Assembly (NCBI RefSeq): GCF_003419895.1
Contig: NZ_QPMM01000015.1
Location: forward strand, 1-64,000
Length of the DNA: 64,000 nt
DNA from: Chitinophaga silvatica
Lineage (GTDB): Bacteria; Bacteroidota; Bacteroidia; Chitinophagales; Chitinophagaceae
Direction: 5' to 3'
The notes under the pieces were generated by a model. That model searched no databases, was not told the origin of the DNA, and saw only the letters and a program-made list of their open reading frames with translations. Positions within the stretch are counted from its first letter, which is position 1; each line of letters opens with the position of its first letter. A program made the position numbers and the translations under genes. This document shows, one piece after another, positions 1 to 12,600 of the stretch.

Positions 1-89
1 ATATATTACTATCTTTGAAAACAGATGTCGAATTTGATCAGTTGATTATCTGTTTACACAATTTATTTTATAGTCTCATAAAAGTATTG

Positions 90-127
90 AAAGGAGGAAT
101 GTTTCTGTTGTGAAGCATTCCTCCTTT
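90..127. terminator. Hairpin terminator at the left edge
   Basis: A perfect 12-bp stem (90-101 with 116-127) encloses a 14-nt loop. The plus-strand side ends in TTTT, so it most likely ends a plus-strand transcript entering from outside the window. It may also serve the minus-strand gene at 137-427, which ends just beside it, but there is no clear U-run on that side. Confidence 0.65.
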
Positions 128-136
128 TAGTTAATG

Positions 137-427
137 CTATTTCAGTTTGCGGATCAAATCTTCCGACATGTCTTCTGAATAAACTCCAAATCCATACATC
201 AAAACTCCTTTTTCTCCGTTTATAGTTTCAATACCATATACAACTGCTTCATCTCCCGGATCAGTCTCTCCTTCAAATCTGTAGGTTTCCTTTACTTCAA
301 AATCTTCTGGCCGGACTTTGGTGTTATTTTTTGATTGTATTGAATCGAAGAGCAGGTTAAAGTCTTCAGTATATCCCCGTTTCCGAAGGTCATTTATTGC
401 TTCTGTAACTGTCTCGTAAACTTTCAT
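137..427 (-). CDS. Small conserved Bacteroidota protein (family often mislabelled phosphoribosylpyrophosphate synthetase)
   Basis: A 96-residue soluble protein without signal peptide or membrane segment. It resembles a small family widespread in Bacteroidota, recognisable by an N-terminal YETVTEAINDLRKRGYTEDF segment, a central PEDFEV-x-E-x-YRFEG segment and a C-terminal DLIRKLK. Databases often name the family phosphoribosylpyrophosphate synthetase, but it is far too short and has none of the PRPP-binding motifs, so the true function is unknown. I start it at the Met at 427, where the family similarity begins. An in-frame Met at 493 would add 22 residues that look like untranslated leader. 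It stands alone, with a hairpin just downstream at 90-127. Confidence 0.7.
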   Translation of the reverse strand: MKVYETVTEAINDLRKRGYTEDFNLLFDSIQSKNNTKVRPEDFEVKETYRFEGETDPGDEAVVYGIETINGEKGVLMYGFGVYSEDMSEDLIRKLK

Positions 428-640
428 ATGGAGAAGTGTTTGTTTTACTAAGATAATAAAATGCGTAATTCTTTTGAGGAGCTTCCTGTTCAATTTCTCT
501 TAATGATAACCAACCAGTAATGCTCTTTTTGTTACGAATATTTATGACCATAGATTATCCTCTGTTAATAAAGATTCACCTCCGTTTTTTAAGAGTTGTT
601 TTTTCTCATAGTAGTTGGGCTTTAAGTGAAGATAAGTTAC

Positions 641-674
641 AAAAAAAAGGTGCCTCTACGAAGTAGAGACACCT
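641..674 (-). terminator. Rho-independent terminator of the giant adhesin gene
   Basis: In the minus-strand transcript a 12-bp stem (674-663 with 659-648, one G-U pair) closes a 3-nt loop and is followed by eight U (648-641). It lies 25 bp after the stop codon of the 4,960-residue gene. Confidence 0.85.
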
Positions 675-698
675 TTTTGCGTTATAAAATAGATCCGA

Positions 699-3600
699 TT
701 ATCTGATTACGGTTACTTCTCCTTTCAGTACATTGGTTGGTCCACCTGGTACTTTCTTGTAAGTCAGCCACCATACATAAGCGCCAACGTCTACCGGAGT
801 TCCCTTGTATTTACCATCCCATCCTTTCTTATTATCGGAAGTGATGAAGATCATTTCACCCCAACGGTTGAAGATGCGTAATTCGTAGTCGTACATCTGG
901 CCTCTAACCACTGGTCTGAATACATCGTTGCGTCCATCGCCATTTGGAGAGAAGGCATTAGGTACTACTGGTTTAGGTTCACATTCTATAAAGGCAACTG
1001 TGATGGCATCGGTAGCAGAACCACAATCGTTGAACACTGTTACGGTGTAAGTACCGCCATTAGTTACAGTGAGGCTAGGAGAGGTTGATCCATTATCCCA
1101 GCGTACTGCACTAATTCCGCCACCTTCAGCGCGTAAGAGCAGTGTTTCACCTTTACAAAGCGTAGTATCATTTCCTAAATTGATCTTCGGCAATCCGGTT
1201 ACATTTACATTTATACTATCCATGTAAACACGCTGACAATATTTATCCATAACTGCCAGTTTGTATTTACCTGGAGTAGTGATGGTTTTGATCGGATTAG
1301 GATCTCCATCATTCCAGAGATAGGATAAGGCATCCGGATTAGTAGCATCTATAGTTACGCTACCGCCAGGGCAGATATTTCTATCCGGACCTAAATCTAG
1401 TGCCAGTATCGGTTTCATACGAACATTTACGGTGTCTCTAACCACACAATTATCTCTGCTTACTGCAACCCAATAGTTTCCTGGTTTATTTACCACAATT
1501 GAATTGCTGTTTTCGCCGGTCTGCCACTGAATACGGCCTCCATTTGAATTAACTGTCAGCATGATAGATTGATCAGGACAAATTGAAGTATCACGGCTTA
1601 AGCTGATATCTGGTGGTGGATTCACACTCACTTTCACAGTATCGATAGTGATACATCCGGCTTTCATTACCTTAACCCAGAACTCTTCCTGTGTTCCAAC
1701 CAGAATTGATGATGCTGTAGAACCTGTGCTCCAGAGATAAGAAGCTCCATTTACATAGGCATCCAGCTTAACGGTCTGGCCACGGCAAATTGTTGTATCA
1801 GGGATAGTTACCAACGGAGTAGGAATCAATCCAACATGAATGGTGTCGGTAGTTTCACATTGTCCGTTGCTTACATTTACCCAGTAAGTTCCTGCTTTAT
1901 TGATCTTGATACGCTGAGTAGTTTCACCGGTAGACCATTTGATGCTGTATGCAAAGTTTGCAGCACCTGCATCAAGTACCAGGCTATTGCCACCGCAGAT
2001 AGTAGTATCTCTACCCAGGTTTACTTCTGGTTTTGGTATGTAAGTCAGGTTATAGGTTACAGTATCTGAAGAGCAACCAGTTCTGCCATCGGTAATAATG
2101 AAGGAAGCAGAAGTAGCACCATTCAAATTGAACACATTATTGCTTTGAGTGATTGGTAAACCGCTCACCACATTGGAAGGAGTTACGCTAACCAGTGTGA
2201 AGGTTGGCATATAAACATTACCAATTCTGCGTAGCGCAATTCTACCATTGTCAGAGCAATTAGAAGGTAAGGTTGCTTCCAGTTGTGGTTTTTCACAAGG
2301 TTTAACAACTACTCGTTGAATTACCTCATTGGCCTTATTACCGCATGCATCCGTGATATTCCATCTTCTGATTATAGTGTATCCTTTACAGATATCCGCT
2401 ACATAAGGATCTTCTGTGTAGATGGCACGTTTAGGGAACGATGCATCACAATTATCAGTTGCAGTAAGTACCGGTGGTGTTGGTACTTTATCCTGACAAT
2501 AGAGTTCTATATCAGCAGGAGCGGCCATGATTACCGGACGGGTAGTATCTTTTACAGTTACTATCTGAGTCATAGTGGTAGTGTTACCACAGGCATCTTT
2601 GGCAATCCATGTGCGGATGATACGGTAATTGCTGGCACAGGCACCTGGAATCGGTTCTGTAGTGATTCTGCGGCTTAAAGTTAAGCCGTTACCTATGCTG
2701 CTGCAATTATCAGTTACCTGAATATCAGTAGCCGGAGGCGGAATGTTATCACAACTTACTGTAGTATCTGCAGGAGGTTTCACTGTAAATACTGGTTTAG
2801 TAGTGTCCTGAACTGTAATCACCTGCTTCATACTTGATATATTACCACAGTCGTCAGTTACAGTCCATGTGCGGATTTCCTGATAGTTACCGGCACAGTT
2901 GCCAGGAGTTTTAATTGTTTGTGATTTAGTAATCACCTGAACATTGGCAGAACAGTTGTCAGTAGCTGTAATTGCAGGCCATGCCGGAACTTTATCACAA
3001 TCTACTACTGTGTCTTTAGGAGCAGGCATGCTAAATACTGGTTTCGTTGTATCCTGAACGGTTACACGTTGTAAGTATGTAGCCTGGTTATTACAATCAT
3101 CTGAAGCAATCCAAGTTCTGGTGAATTTGTAACCGTTAGCACAACCTGGAGTTGGAGTTTTAGGTCCATCCTGGAAGGTGATTTTAATGTTTACAGTAGG
3201 TGTACAGTTATCAGTTGCTGTAATAGCTGCCTTGTCAAGTCCTGCTATCTTATCACAATCAATAGTTGTGTCGGCTGCAGGTTTTACAACGAATACCGGA
3301 GCTGTTCTGTCTACTACTGTTACATTTTGTCTGATTGTGGTAGTGTTACCACAACCATCTGCTGCTACCCATGTTCTGGTGAAGGTGTATCCATTTACAC
3401 AACCAGGTGTAGGTATTTTAGGCGACTCAGAATAAGTAACCTTAATCTGATCAGCAGGTGTACAGTTGTCAGAAACCTGGTACTTAACATCAGCAGGAGT
3501 TGGTACTCTATCACAATCTACCGTTGTATCGGCGGCTGGTTTCAGTGTGAATACCGGAGCTGTTCTGTCTACAACCGTTACTCGTTGTGTCATGGTAGTG

Positions 3601-6600
3601 CTGTTTCCACAACCATCGTACGCAATCCATGTTCTGGTGAAAGTATAGGCATTGGCACAACCCGGAGTTGGTAGCTTGGCTGATTCACTGTAATCTACTT
3701 TGATATCCGGAGTAGGAGTACAATTATCTGTTACTGAGTATCCGATATCATTCTTCGTTGGTACTTTATCGCAATCTACAGTTGTATCGGCAGCAGGTTT
3801 CCAGGTGAATACCGGTGCTGTTCTGTCAACTACAGTTACATTTTGTTTAATCACCGTGCTGTTACCACAACCATCATATGCTGTCCATGTTCTGGTGAAG
3901 GTATAGGCATTGTTACAACCCGGAGTTGGTATTTTAGGTGATTCGCTGTAATCCACTTTAATATTCTGAGAAGGAGTACAGTTATCAGTTACACTATAAT
4001 GTATATCATCCTTAGAAGGAACCTTATCACAATCTACCGTTGTATCGGCAGCTGGTTTCCAGGTAAATACCGGAGCAGTTCTGTCTATCACCGTTACATT
4101 TTGAGTGATTGTAGCGTCGTTACCACAGCCATCAGTAGCAACCCATGTTCTTACAAAGGTGTAAGCATTATTACAACCCGGAGTTTGGAATTTAGGAGAT
4201 TCGCTATAAGTAACTTTAATGTTGGCAGATGGAGTACAATTATCCGTAACTGTATATTTCAGGGTAGATGGATCCGGTACTTTATCGCAATCTACTGTTG
4301 TATCAGCAGCTGGCTTGAAAGTAAATACCGGAGCTGTTCTGTCTACCACGGTTACATTTTGTTTGATAGTAGTACTGTTACCGCAACCATCACTGGCAAC
4401 CCATGTTCTTACAAAAGTGTAAGCATTGGTACAACCGGCAGTAGGTACTTTAGGCGACTCACTGTAAATCACTTTAATGTTACCGGTAGGAGTACAGTTA
4501 TCAGTTACTGCAAATTTCACATCTGAAGGAGCCGGCACCTTATCGCAATCTACTGTTGTATCAGCGGCTGGTTTCAGCGTGAATTCCGGAGCTGTTCTGT
4601 CAACTACTGTTACATTTTGTTTGATAGTAGTACTGTTACCACAACCATCGGTAGCTACCCATGTTCTCACGAATGTGTAAGAGTTCGCACAAGCAGCATT
4701 TTGAACTTTCGGCGACTCACTATAAGTCACTTTAATGTTAGCGGTTGGAGTACAATTGTCAGTAACTGTATATTTCACATCGGCAGGAGCAGGCACCTTA
4801 TCACAATCCACTGTCGTATCTGCCGCTGGTTTCAGTGTAAATACCGGAGCTGTTCTGTCTACTACGGTTACGTTTTGCTTCATGGTAGCAGTATTACCAC
4901 AACCATCACTTGCAACCCAGATACGGGTGAAAGTATAAGCATTGGCACAACCCGGAGTAGGTACTTTAGGTGTTTCACTGTAATCTACTTTGATCTTATC
5001 AGAAGGAGTACAGTTGTCTGTTACAGAGTAGGTAATATCCTCTTTCGCTGGTACTTTATCACAATCAACAGTTGTATCTGCCTGTGGTTTCCAGGTAAAC
5101 ACCGGAGCTGTTCTGTCTACTACTGTTACATTTTGTTTAATGGTAGTTTGATTACCGCATCCATCTTCCGCAACCCAAATTCTGGTGAAAGTATAAGCAT
5201 TTGCACAACCAGCGGTAGGCATTTTGCTGGTTTCACTATAAGTAACCTTAATATCGGCAGATGGAGTACAATTATCAGTTACAGTGTATTTCAGCGTAGA
5301 TGGATCTGGTACTTTATCACAATCAACAGTTGTATCAGCTGCTGGTTTGGAGGTGAATACCGGAGCAGTTCTATCTACTACATTCACTTTCTGACTGGTA
5401 GATGTTGAATTACCGCAACCATCCGTAGCTGTCCATGTACGGGTGAAGCTATAAGCATTTGCACAACCCGGTGTTGGCACTGTCTGACTATCTGTAATTT
5501 TTACAATAATGCTACTAACAGGAGAGCAGTTGTCTGTTACAGCATATTTTACATCTCCAGGTTTAGGTACTGCGCTACATTCAACTGTTGTATCGGCCGC
5601 TGGTTTCCATGTAAATACCGGAGCTGTTCTGTCTACCACTGTCACATTTTGCTTGATAGTGGTGCTGTTACCACAACCATCTGATGCAACCCATGTACGG
5701 GTAAATGTATAACCGTTAGCACAACCCGGAGTAGGTACTTTAGGAGATTCACTGTATATCACCTTAATGTTATTAGCAGGGGTACAGTTATCTGTAACCT
5801 GGTATTTAACATCACTTGCCGCCGGAACCTTGTCACAGTCTACAGTTGTATCAGCAGCTGGTTTAAGAGTAAACACCGGAGCAGTTCTGTCTACAACGGT
5901 AACTTTCTGACTGGTGCTGCTGCTATTACCGCATTCGTCGGTAGCTGTCCATGTACGGATGAATATATAGGCGTTTGCACAATTTGGATCAAAAGTTTTA
6001 TTACCGTCGGTAATTACAACTTTGATTTTGCTTAACGGACTACAATTATCCGAAACTGAATAAGGAACGTCTGCCGGTTTTGGTACTGCATTACATTCTA
6101 CTGTAGTGTCGGCGGCTGGCTTCCAGGTAAATACTGGTGCTGTTCTGTCTACTACAGTAACGTTTTGAGTGATAGATGTTTTGTTACCACAAGCATCCAT
6201 TGCTAACCAGGTACGGGTAAAGGTGTAGTTATTATCACAGGTACCGGTTTGGATTCTTGGTGTTTCACTATACACAACTTTGATGTCTGATGCCGGAGTA
6301 CAATTATCTGTAACGGTATACTTAACATCTTCAGGTTTCGGTACTTTATCACAATCTACGGTCGTATCAGCCGCTGGTTTGAATGTAAATACCGGAGCTG
6401 TTCTGTCTACAACTGTAACTTTCTGACTGGTTGAAGCTGAGTTACCACAACCATCAGTAGCGGTCCATGTACGGGTAAAGGTATAACCATTAGCACAGCC
6501 AGGTGTTGGAACAGATGGGCCATCGGTAATAACTACCTTAATATCAGTAGCTGGAGAACAGTTGTCTGTTACCGCAAACTTCACATCATTCTTGTTTGGA

Positions 6601-9600
6601 ACCTTATCACAATCCACTGTCGTATCAGCCGCTGGTTTGAATGTAAACACAGGAGCTGTATTATCTATTACGGTGACTTTCTGACTGGTGCTGCTGCTAT
6701 TGCCGCAATCATCTGTCGCTGTCCAGGTACGAGTGAAGGTATAACCATTTGTACAACCCGGAGTAGCGGTATGAGGACCATCAACAATAACTACTTTAAT
6801 ATTACCTACTGGAGAACAGTTATCAGTAACAGCGTACTTAACATCTGTTTTAGCCGGAACCTTATCGCAACTTACTGTTGTGTCAGCAGCAGGTTTCCAT
6901 GTAAATACCGGAGCAGTTCTGTCTACTACAGTAACTTTCTGACTGGTAGAGGTTGAGTTACCACAACCATCAGTAGCGGTCCATGTACGGGTAAAGGTAT
7001 AACCATTGGCACAACCTGGTGTAGGTGTAGATGCACCATCAGTAATAACTACCTTAATATCACTAACCGGAGAGCAGTTGTCAGTTACTGCAAATTTCAC
7101 ATCATTTTTGTTTGGAACCTTATCACAATCTACCGTTGTATCAGCGGCAGGTTTCCATGTAAATACCGGTGCGGTATTATCGATCACGGTGACTTTCTGA
7201 CTGGTAGAAGCTGAATTACCACAACCGTCAGTAGCGGTCCATGTACGGGTGAAGGTATAGCCATTGCTACAACCTGGAGTAGGGGTAGATGTACCATCTG
7301 TAATCACTACTTTAATATCACTAGCCGGAGAACAGTTGTCTGTTACTGCAAATTTCACATCCCCTTTCGCAGGTACTTTATCACAACTTACAGTGGTATC
7401 AGCCGCTGGTTTCCAGGTGAATACCGGAGCAGTGTTATCGATCACGGTGACTTTCTGACTGGTCGAAGCTGAATTACCGCAACCATCAGTAGCGGTCCAT
7501 GTACGGGTGAAGGTATAACCATTGGTACATCCAGGAGTAGGAGTAGAAGGACCGTCAGTAACAACGACCTTAATATCACTGGCCGGAGAACAGTTGTCTG
7601 TTACTGCAAACTTCACATCCCCTTTCGCAGGTACTTTATCACAACTTACAGTTGTATCAGCCGCTGGCTTCCAGGTAAATACCGGTGCAGTATTATCAAT
7701 TACTGTTACCTTCTGGCTGGTAGAAGCTGAATTACCGCAACCATCAGTAGCTGTCCATGTACGGGTGAAGGTATAACCATTGGTACAACCTGGGGTAGCT
7801 ACAGGATTACTGTCAGTAATCGTTACTTTAATATCACTGGCCGGAGAACAGTTGTCTGTTACCGCAAATTTCACATCAGTTTTCGCAGGTACTTTATCAC
7901 AGCTCACAGTTGTATCAGCCGCTGGTTTCCAGGTGAATACCGGTGCGGTGTTATCGATCACGGTTACTTTCTGGCTGGTAGAAGTAGAGTTACCACAACC
8001 ATCGGTAGCGGTCCATGTACGAGTGAAGGTATAACCATTGGTACAACCTGGAGTTGGTGTTGATGCACCATCAGTAATCACTACTTTAATATCACTGGCT
8101 GGAGAACAGTTGTCTGTTACTGCATATTTCACATCGGTTTTCGCAGGTACTTTATCACAACTTACAGTCGTATCAGCCGCTGGCTTCCATGTAAATACCG
8201 GTGCAGTGTTATCGATCACGGTGACTTTCTGACTGGTAGAGGTAGAATTACCACAACCATCAGTAGCGGTCCATGTACGGGTGAAGGTATAACCATTGCT
8301 ACAACCTGGAGTTGGTGTTGATGTACCATCAGTAATCACCACTTTAATATCACTGGTTGGAGAACAGTTGTCTGTTACTGCATATTTCACATCCCCTTTA
8401 GCCGGAACTTTATCACAGCTCACAGTGGTATCAGCCGCTGGTTTCCAGGTGAATACCGGAGCAGTGTTATCAATTACTGTAACTTTCTGAGTAGTGGTAG
8501 CAGAGTTACCACATCCGTCAGTAGCGGTCCATGTACGGGTGAAGGTATAACCATTAGCACAACCCGGAGTAGCTACCGGATTACTATCAGTAATTACTAT
8601 TTTAATATCACTGGCCGGAGAACAGTTGTCTGTTACTGCAAATTTCACATCATTCTGATTCGGCACCTTTTCACAACTTACAGTTGTATCAGCCGCTGGT
8701 TTCCAGGTAAATACCGGTGCAGAGTTATCGATCACCGTTACTTTCTGAGAAGTAGAAGCAGCGTTACCGCAACCGTCGGTAGCGGTCCATGTACGGGTGA
8801 AGGTATAACCATTGCTACAACCCGGAGTAGGTGTTTTTGCACCATCTGTAATCACTACTTTAATATCCGCAGCTGGTGAACAGTTGTCTGTAACAGCATA
8901 CTTTACATCTGCCTGAGCAGGTACTTTATCACAGCTTACAGTTGTGTCAGCCGCCGGCTTCCAGGTGAATACCGGAGCTTTATCATCAATCACTGTTACT
9001 TTCTGAGAAGTAGAAGCAGAGTTACCACATCCGTCGGTAGCGGTCCATGTACGGGTGAAAGTATAACCATTGGTACAACCCGGAGTAGGTGTTTTTGCAC
9101 CATCAGTAATCACCACTTTAATATCCGCAGCCGGTGAACAGTTGTCTGTAACAGCATACTTTACATCTGCCTGAGCAGGTACTTTATCACAACTTACAGT
9201 TGTGTCAGCTGCCGGCTTCCATGTGAATACCGGAGCAGCATTATCGATCACTGTTACATTCTGAGAAGTAGAAGCAGAGTTACCGCAACCGTCCGTAGCG
9301 GTCCATGTACGGGTGAAAGTATAACCATTGGTACAACCCGGAGTAGGTGTTTTTGTACCGTCTGTAATCACCACTTTAATATCCGCAGCCGGTGAACAGT
9401 TGTCTGTAACAGCATACTTCACATCTGCCTGAGCAGGTACTTTATCACAGCTTACAGTTGTATCAGCCGCCGGCTTCCATGTGAATACCGGAGCTTTATC
9501 ATCAATTACAGTTACTTTCTGGCTGGTAGAAGCAGAATTACCACAACCATCCGTAGCGGTCCATGTACGGGTGAAAGTATAACCATTGGTACAACCCGGA

Positions 9601-12600
9601 GTAGGTGTTTTCGAACCATCAGTAATCACCACTTTAATATCCGCAGCCGGTGAACAGTTGTCTGTAACAGCATACTTCACATCTGCCTGTGCAGGTACTT
9701 TATCACAGCTTACAGTTGTGTCAGCTGCCGGTTTCCATGTGAATACCGGAGCTTTATCATCAATCACTGTAACTTTCTGACTGGTAGAGGCAGAATTACC
9801 ACAACCATCCGTAGCGGTCCATGTACGGGTGAAAGTATAACCATTGGTACAACCCGGAGTAGGGGTTTTTGTACCATCTGTAATCACCACTTTAATATCC
9901 GCAGCCGGTGAACAGTTGTCTGTAACAGCATACTTTACATCTGCCTGAGCAGGTACTTTATCACAACTTACCGTTGTGTCAGCCGCTGGTTTCCATGTAA
10001 ATACCGGAGCAGTATTATCGATCACGGTTACTTTCTGACTGGTAGAGGCTGAATTACCACAACCATCAGTTGCAGTCCATGTACGGGTGAAAGTATAACC
10101 ATTGGTACAACCCGGAGTAGGGTTTTTTGTACCATCTGTAATCACCACTTTAATATCCGTAGCTGGCGAACAGTTGTCTGTAACAGCATATTTCACATCT
10201 GCCTGAGCTGGCACTTTATCACAACTTACGGTTGTATCAGCCGCTGGTTTCCATGTGAATACCGGTGCTGTATTATCGATCACTGTTACTTTCTGGCTGG
10301 TAGAAGCAGAGTTGCCACAACCATCAGTAGCGGTCCATGTACGGGTGAAAGTATAACCGTTGCTACATCCAGGAGTAGGAGTAGATGGTCCGTCAGTAAT
10401 CACCACTTTAATATCAGCCGCTGGAGAACAATTATCAGTTACTGAATATTTAACAGCTGCCTGAGCAGGCACTTTATCACAACTTACAGTTGTATCAGCT
10501 GCTGGCTTCCAGGTGAATACCGGAGCAGCATTATCGATCACGGTTACTTTCTGGCTGGTAGAAGCAGAGTTGCCGCAACCATCAGTAGCGGTCCATGTAC
10601 GGGTGAAAGTATAACCGTTGCTACAACCAGGAGTAGGTGTAGATGTTCCATCTGTAATCACTACTTTAATATCGCTGGCCGGAGAACAGTTGTCTGTTAC
10701 AGCATACTTCACATCACCTTTCGCAGGTACTTTATCACAAGTGACAGTCGTATCGGCTGCTGGCTTCCATGTGAATACCGGAGCAGTTCTGTCAACCACT
10801 GTAACATTCTGACTGGTGTTTGCAGTATTACCGCAGGCATCAGTAGCGATCCATGTACGGGTAAATGTATAGCCGTTTGGACAGTTCGCTGTTGGAGTAG
10901 GAGCTCCGTCAATAATCTTTATAGTGATTTTATCACGAGGAGAACAGTTGTCTTTAACCTCAAATGGTACATCAGTAGTTTTAGGCACAGCACTACATTC
11001 TACAGTCGTATCGGCTGCTGGTTTCCATGTAAATACCGGAGCAGTTTTATCTACAACTGTGTAATGTTGACTGGTAGTGCTGCTATTACCACATGCATCA
11101 GTTGCAGTCCATGTACGGGTGAAAGTATAACCATTAGGGCAGGTAGGAGAAACTGTGGATGCTCCGTCATTTATCACTACTGTAATGGCACCTGACGGAG
11201 AACAGTTGTCTGTTACCGTATAAGGAACATCAGTTTTGGCTGGTACTTTATCACATTCTACAGTGGTATCGGCCGCTGGTTTCCAGGTAAACACCGGAGC
11301 AGTTCTATCTACTACAGTGATATTCTGACTGATAGTAGTTGAATTGCCGCAACCATCTGAAGCGGTCCATGTACGGGTGAAGGTATAACCATTCGCACAA
11401 CCCGGAGTAGGAGTATGTGGGCCATCAACTTCATTGATGGTAATACTACCGGTTGTTGTACAATTATCAGTTACTGCCACCTTCACATCACCTTTCTTAG
11501 GTACAGCACTACATTCTACAGTAGTATCCTTAGCTGGTTTCCAGGTGAACACCGGAGCTGTTCTGTCTACTACTGTTACATTTTGTGAGATAGTTGCACT
11601 GTTACCGCAAGCATCTTTAGCTACCCATGTACGGGTGAATGTATAAGCATTAGCGCAACCTGCAGTTGGCACTTTTGGTGTTTCGCTGTAGGTAACTTTA
11701 ATATCACTTTCCGGAGTACAGTTATCGGTTACTCTGTATTTAACATCAGCTTGAGTAGGTACTTTATCACAATCTACTGTTGTATCGGCAGCTGGTATCA
11801 ATACAAATACCGGTTTGGTATTATCTACCACCGTTACAACCTGAGTTATAATATCAGAGTTACCGCATTCGTCAGTAGCTTTCCAGGTACGTGTGAAAGT
11901 ATAACCATTAGGGCATCCTGGAGTATATGACTTAGTCGATTCTGAATAATCTATTATGATTTTGTCCTTAGGCGAACAATTGTCTGTAGCTTCTACATTA
12001 ATGGTACTCTGATCAGGAACGGCATCACAATTTACGGTTACTGCTGCAGGAGGTTTAACCGTAAATACCGGTTTGGTATTATCTACCACTGTTACAACCT
12101 GAGATACAGTTTCAAAATTGCCACACTCGTCTGTTGCTGTCCAGGTACGGGTAAAGGTATAACCATTCGCACAACCTGGTGTTGGTGTTTTAGTAGATTC
12201 AGCGTAAGTAATTTTTATAGCAGCAGCTGCAGTACAGTTATCAGTAGCTTTAACCGTAATGGTGCTCTGATCAGGAACAGCATCACAATTTACTGTTACT
12301 GCGGCTGGAGGTTTAACAGTAAATACTGGTTTGGTTACATCCTGTACTTTTACGTGTTGTACAAAAGTAGCAATATTACCACAGGCATCTTTAGCGGTCC
12401 AGGTAATATCATAGGTATAACCATTCTTACAGTTTGGATCGTAAACCTTAGCCGATTCAACAGAAGTAAGGCTGATAGAAGCGGTTGGAGTACAATTATC
12501 GGTTACTATAGGCTTAGCTTGCGCTGGAGTGAAGGTCTTATCACAATCTACAGTAGTATCTGCATTTGGTTTATAGGTAAAGGTAGGAGGAGTTTTATCT

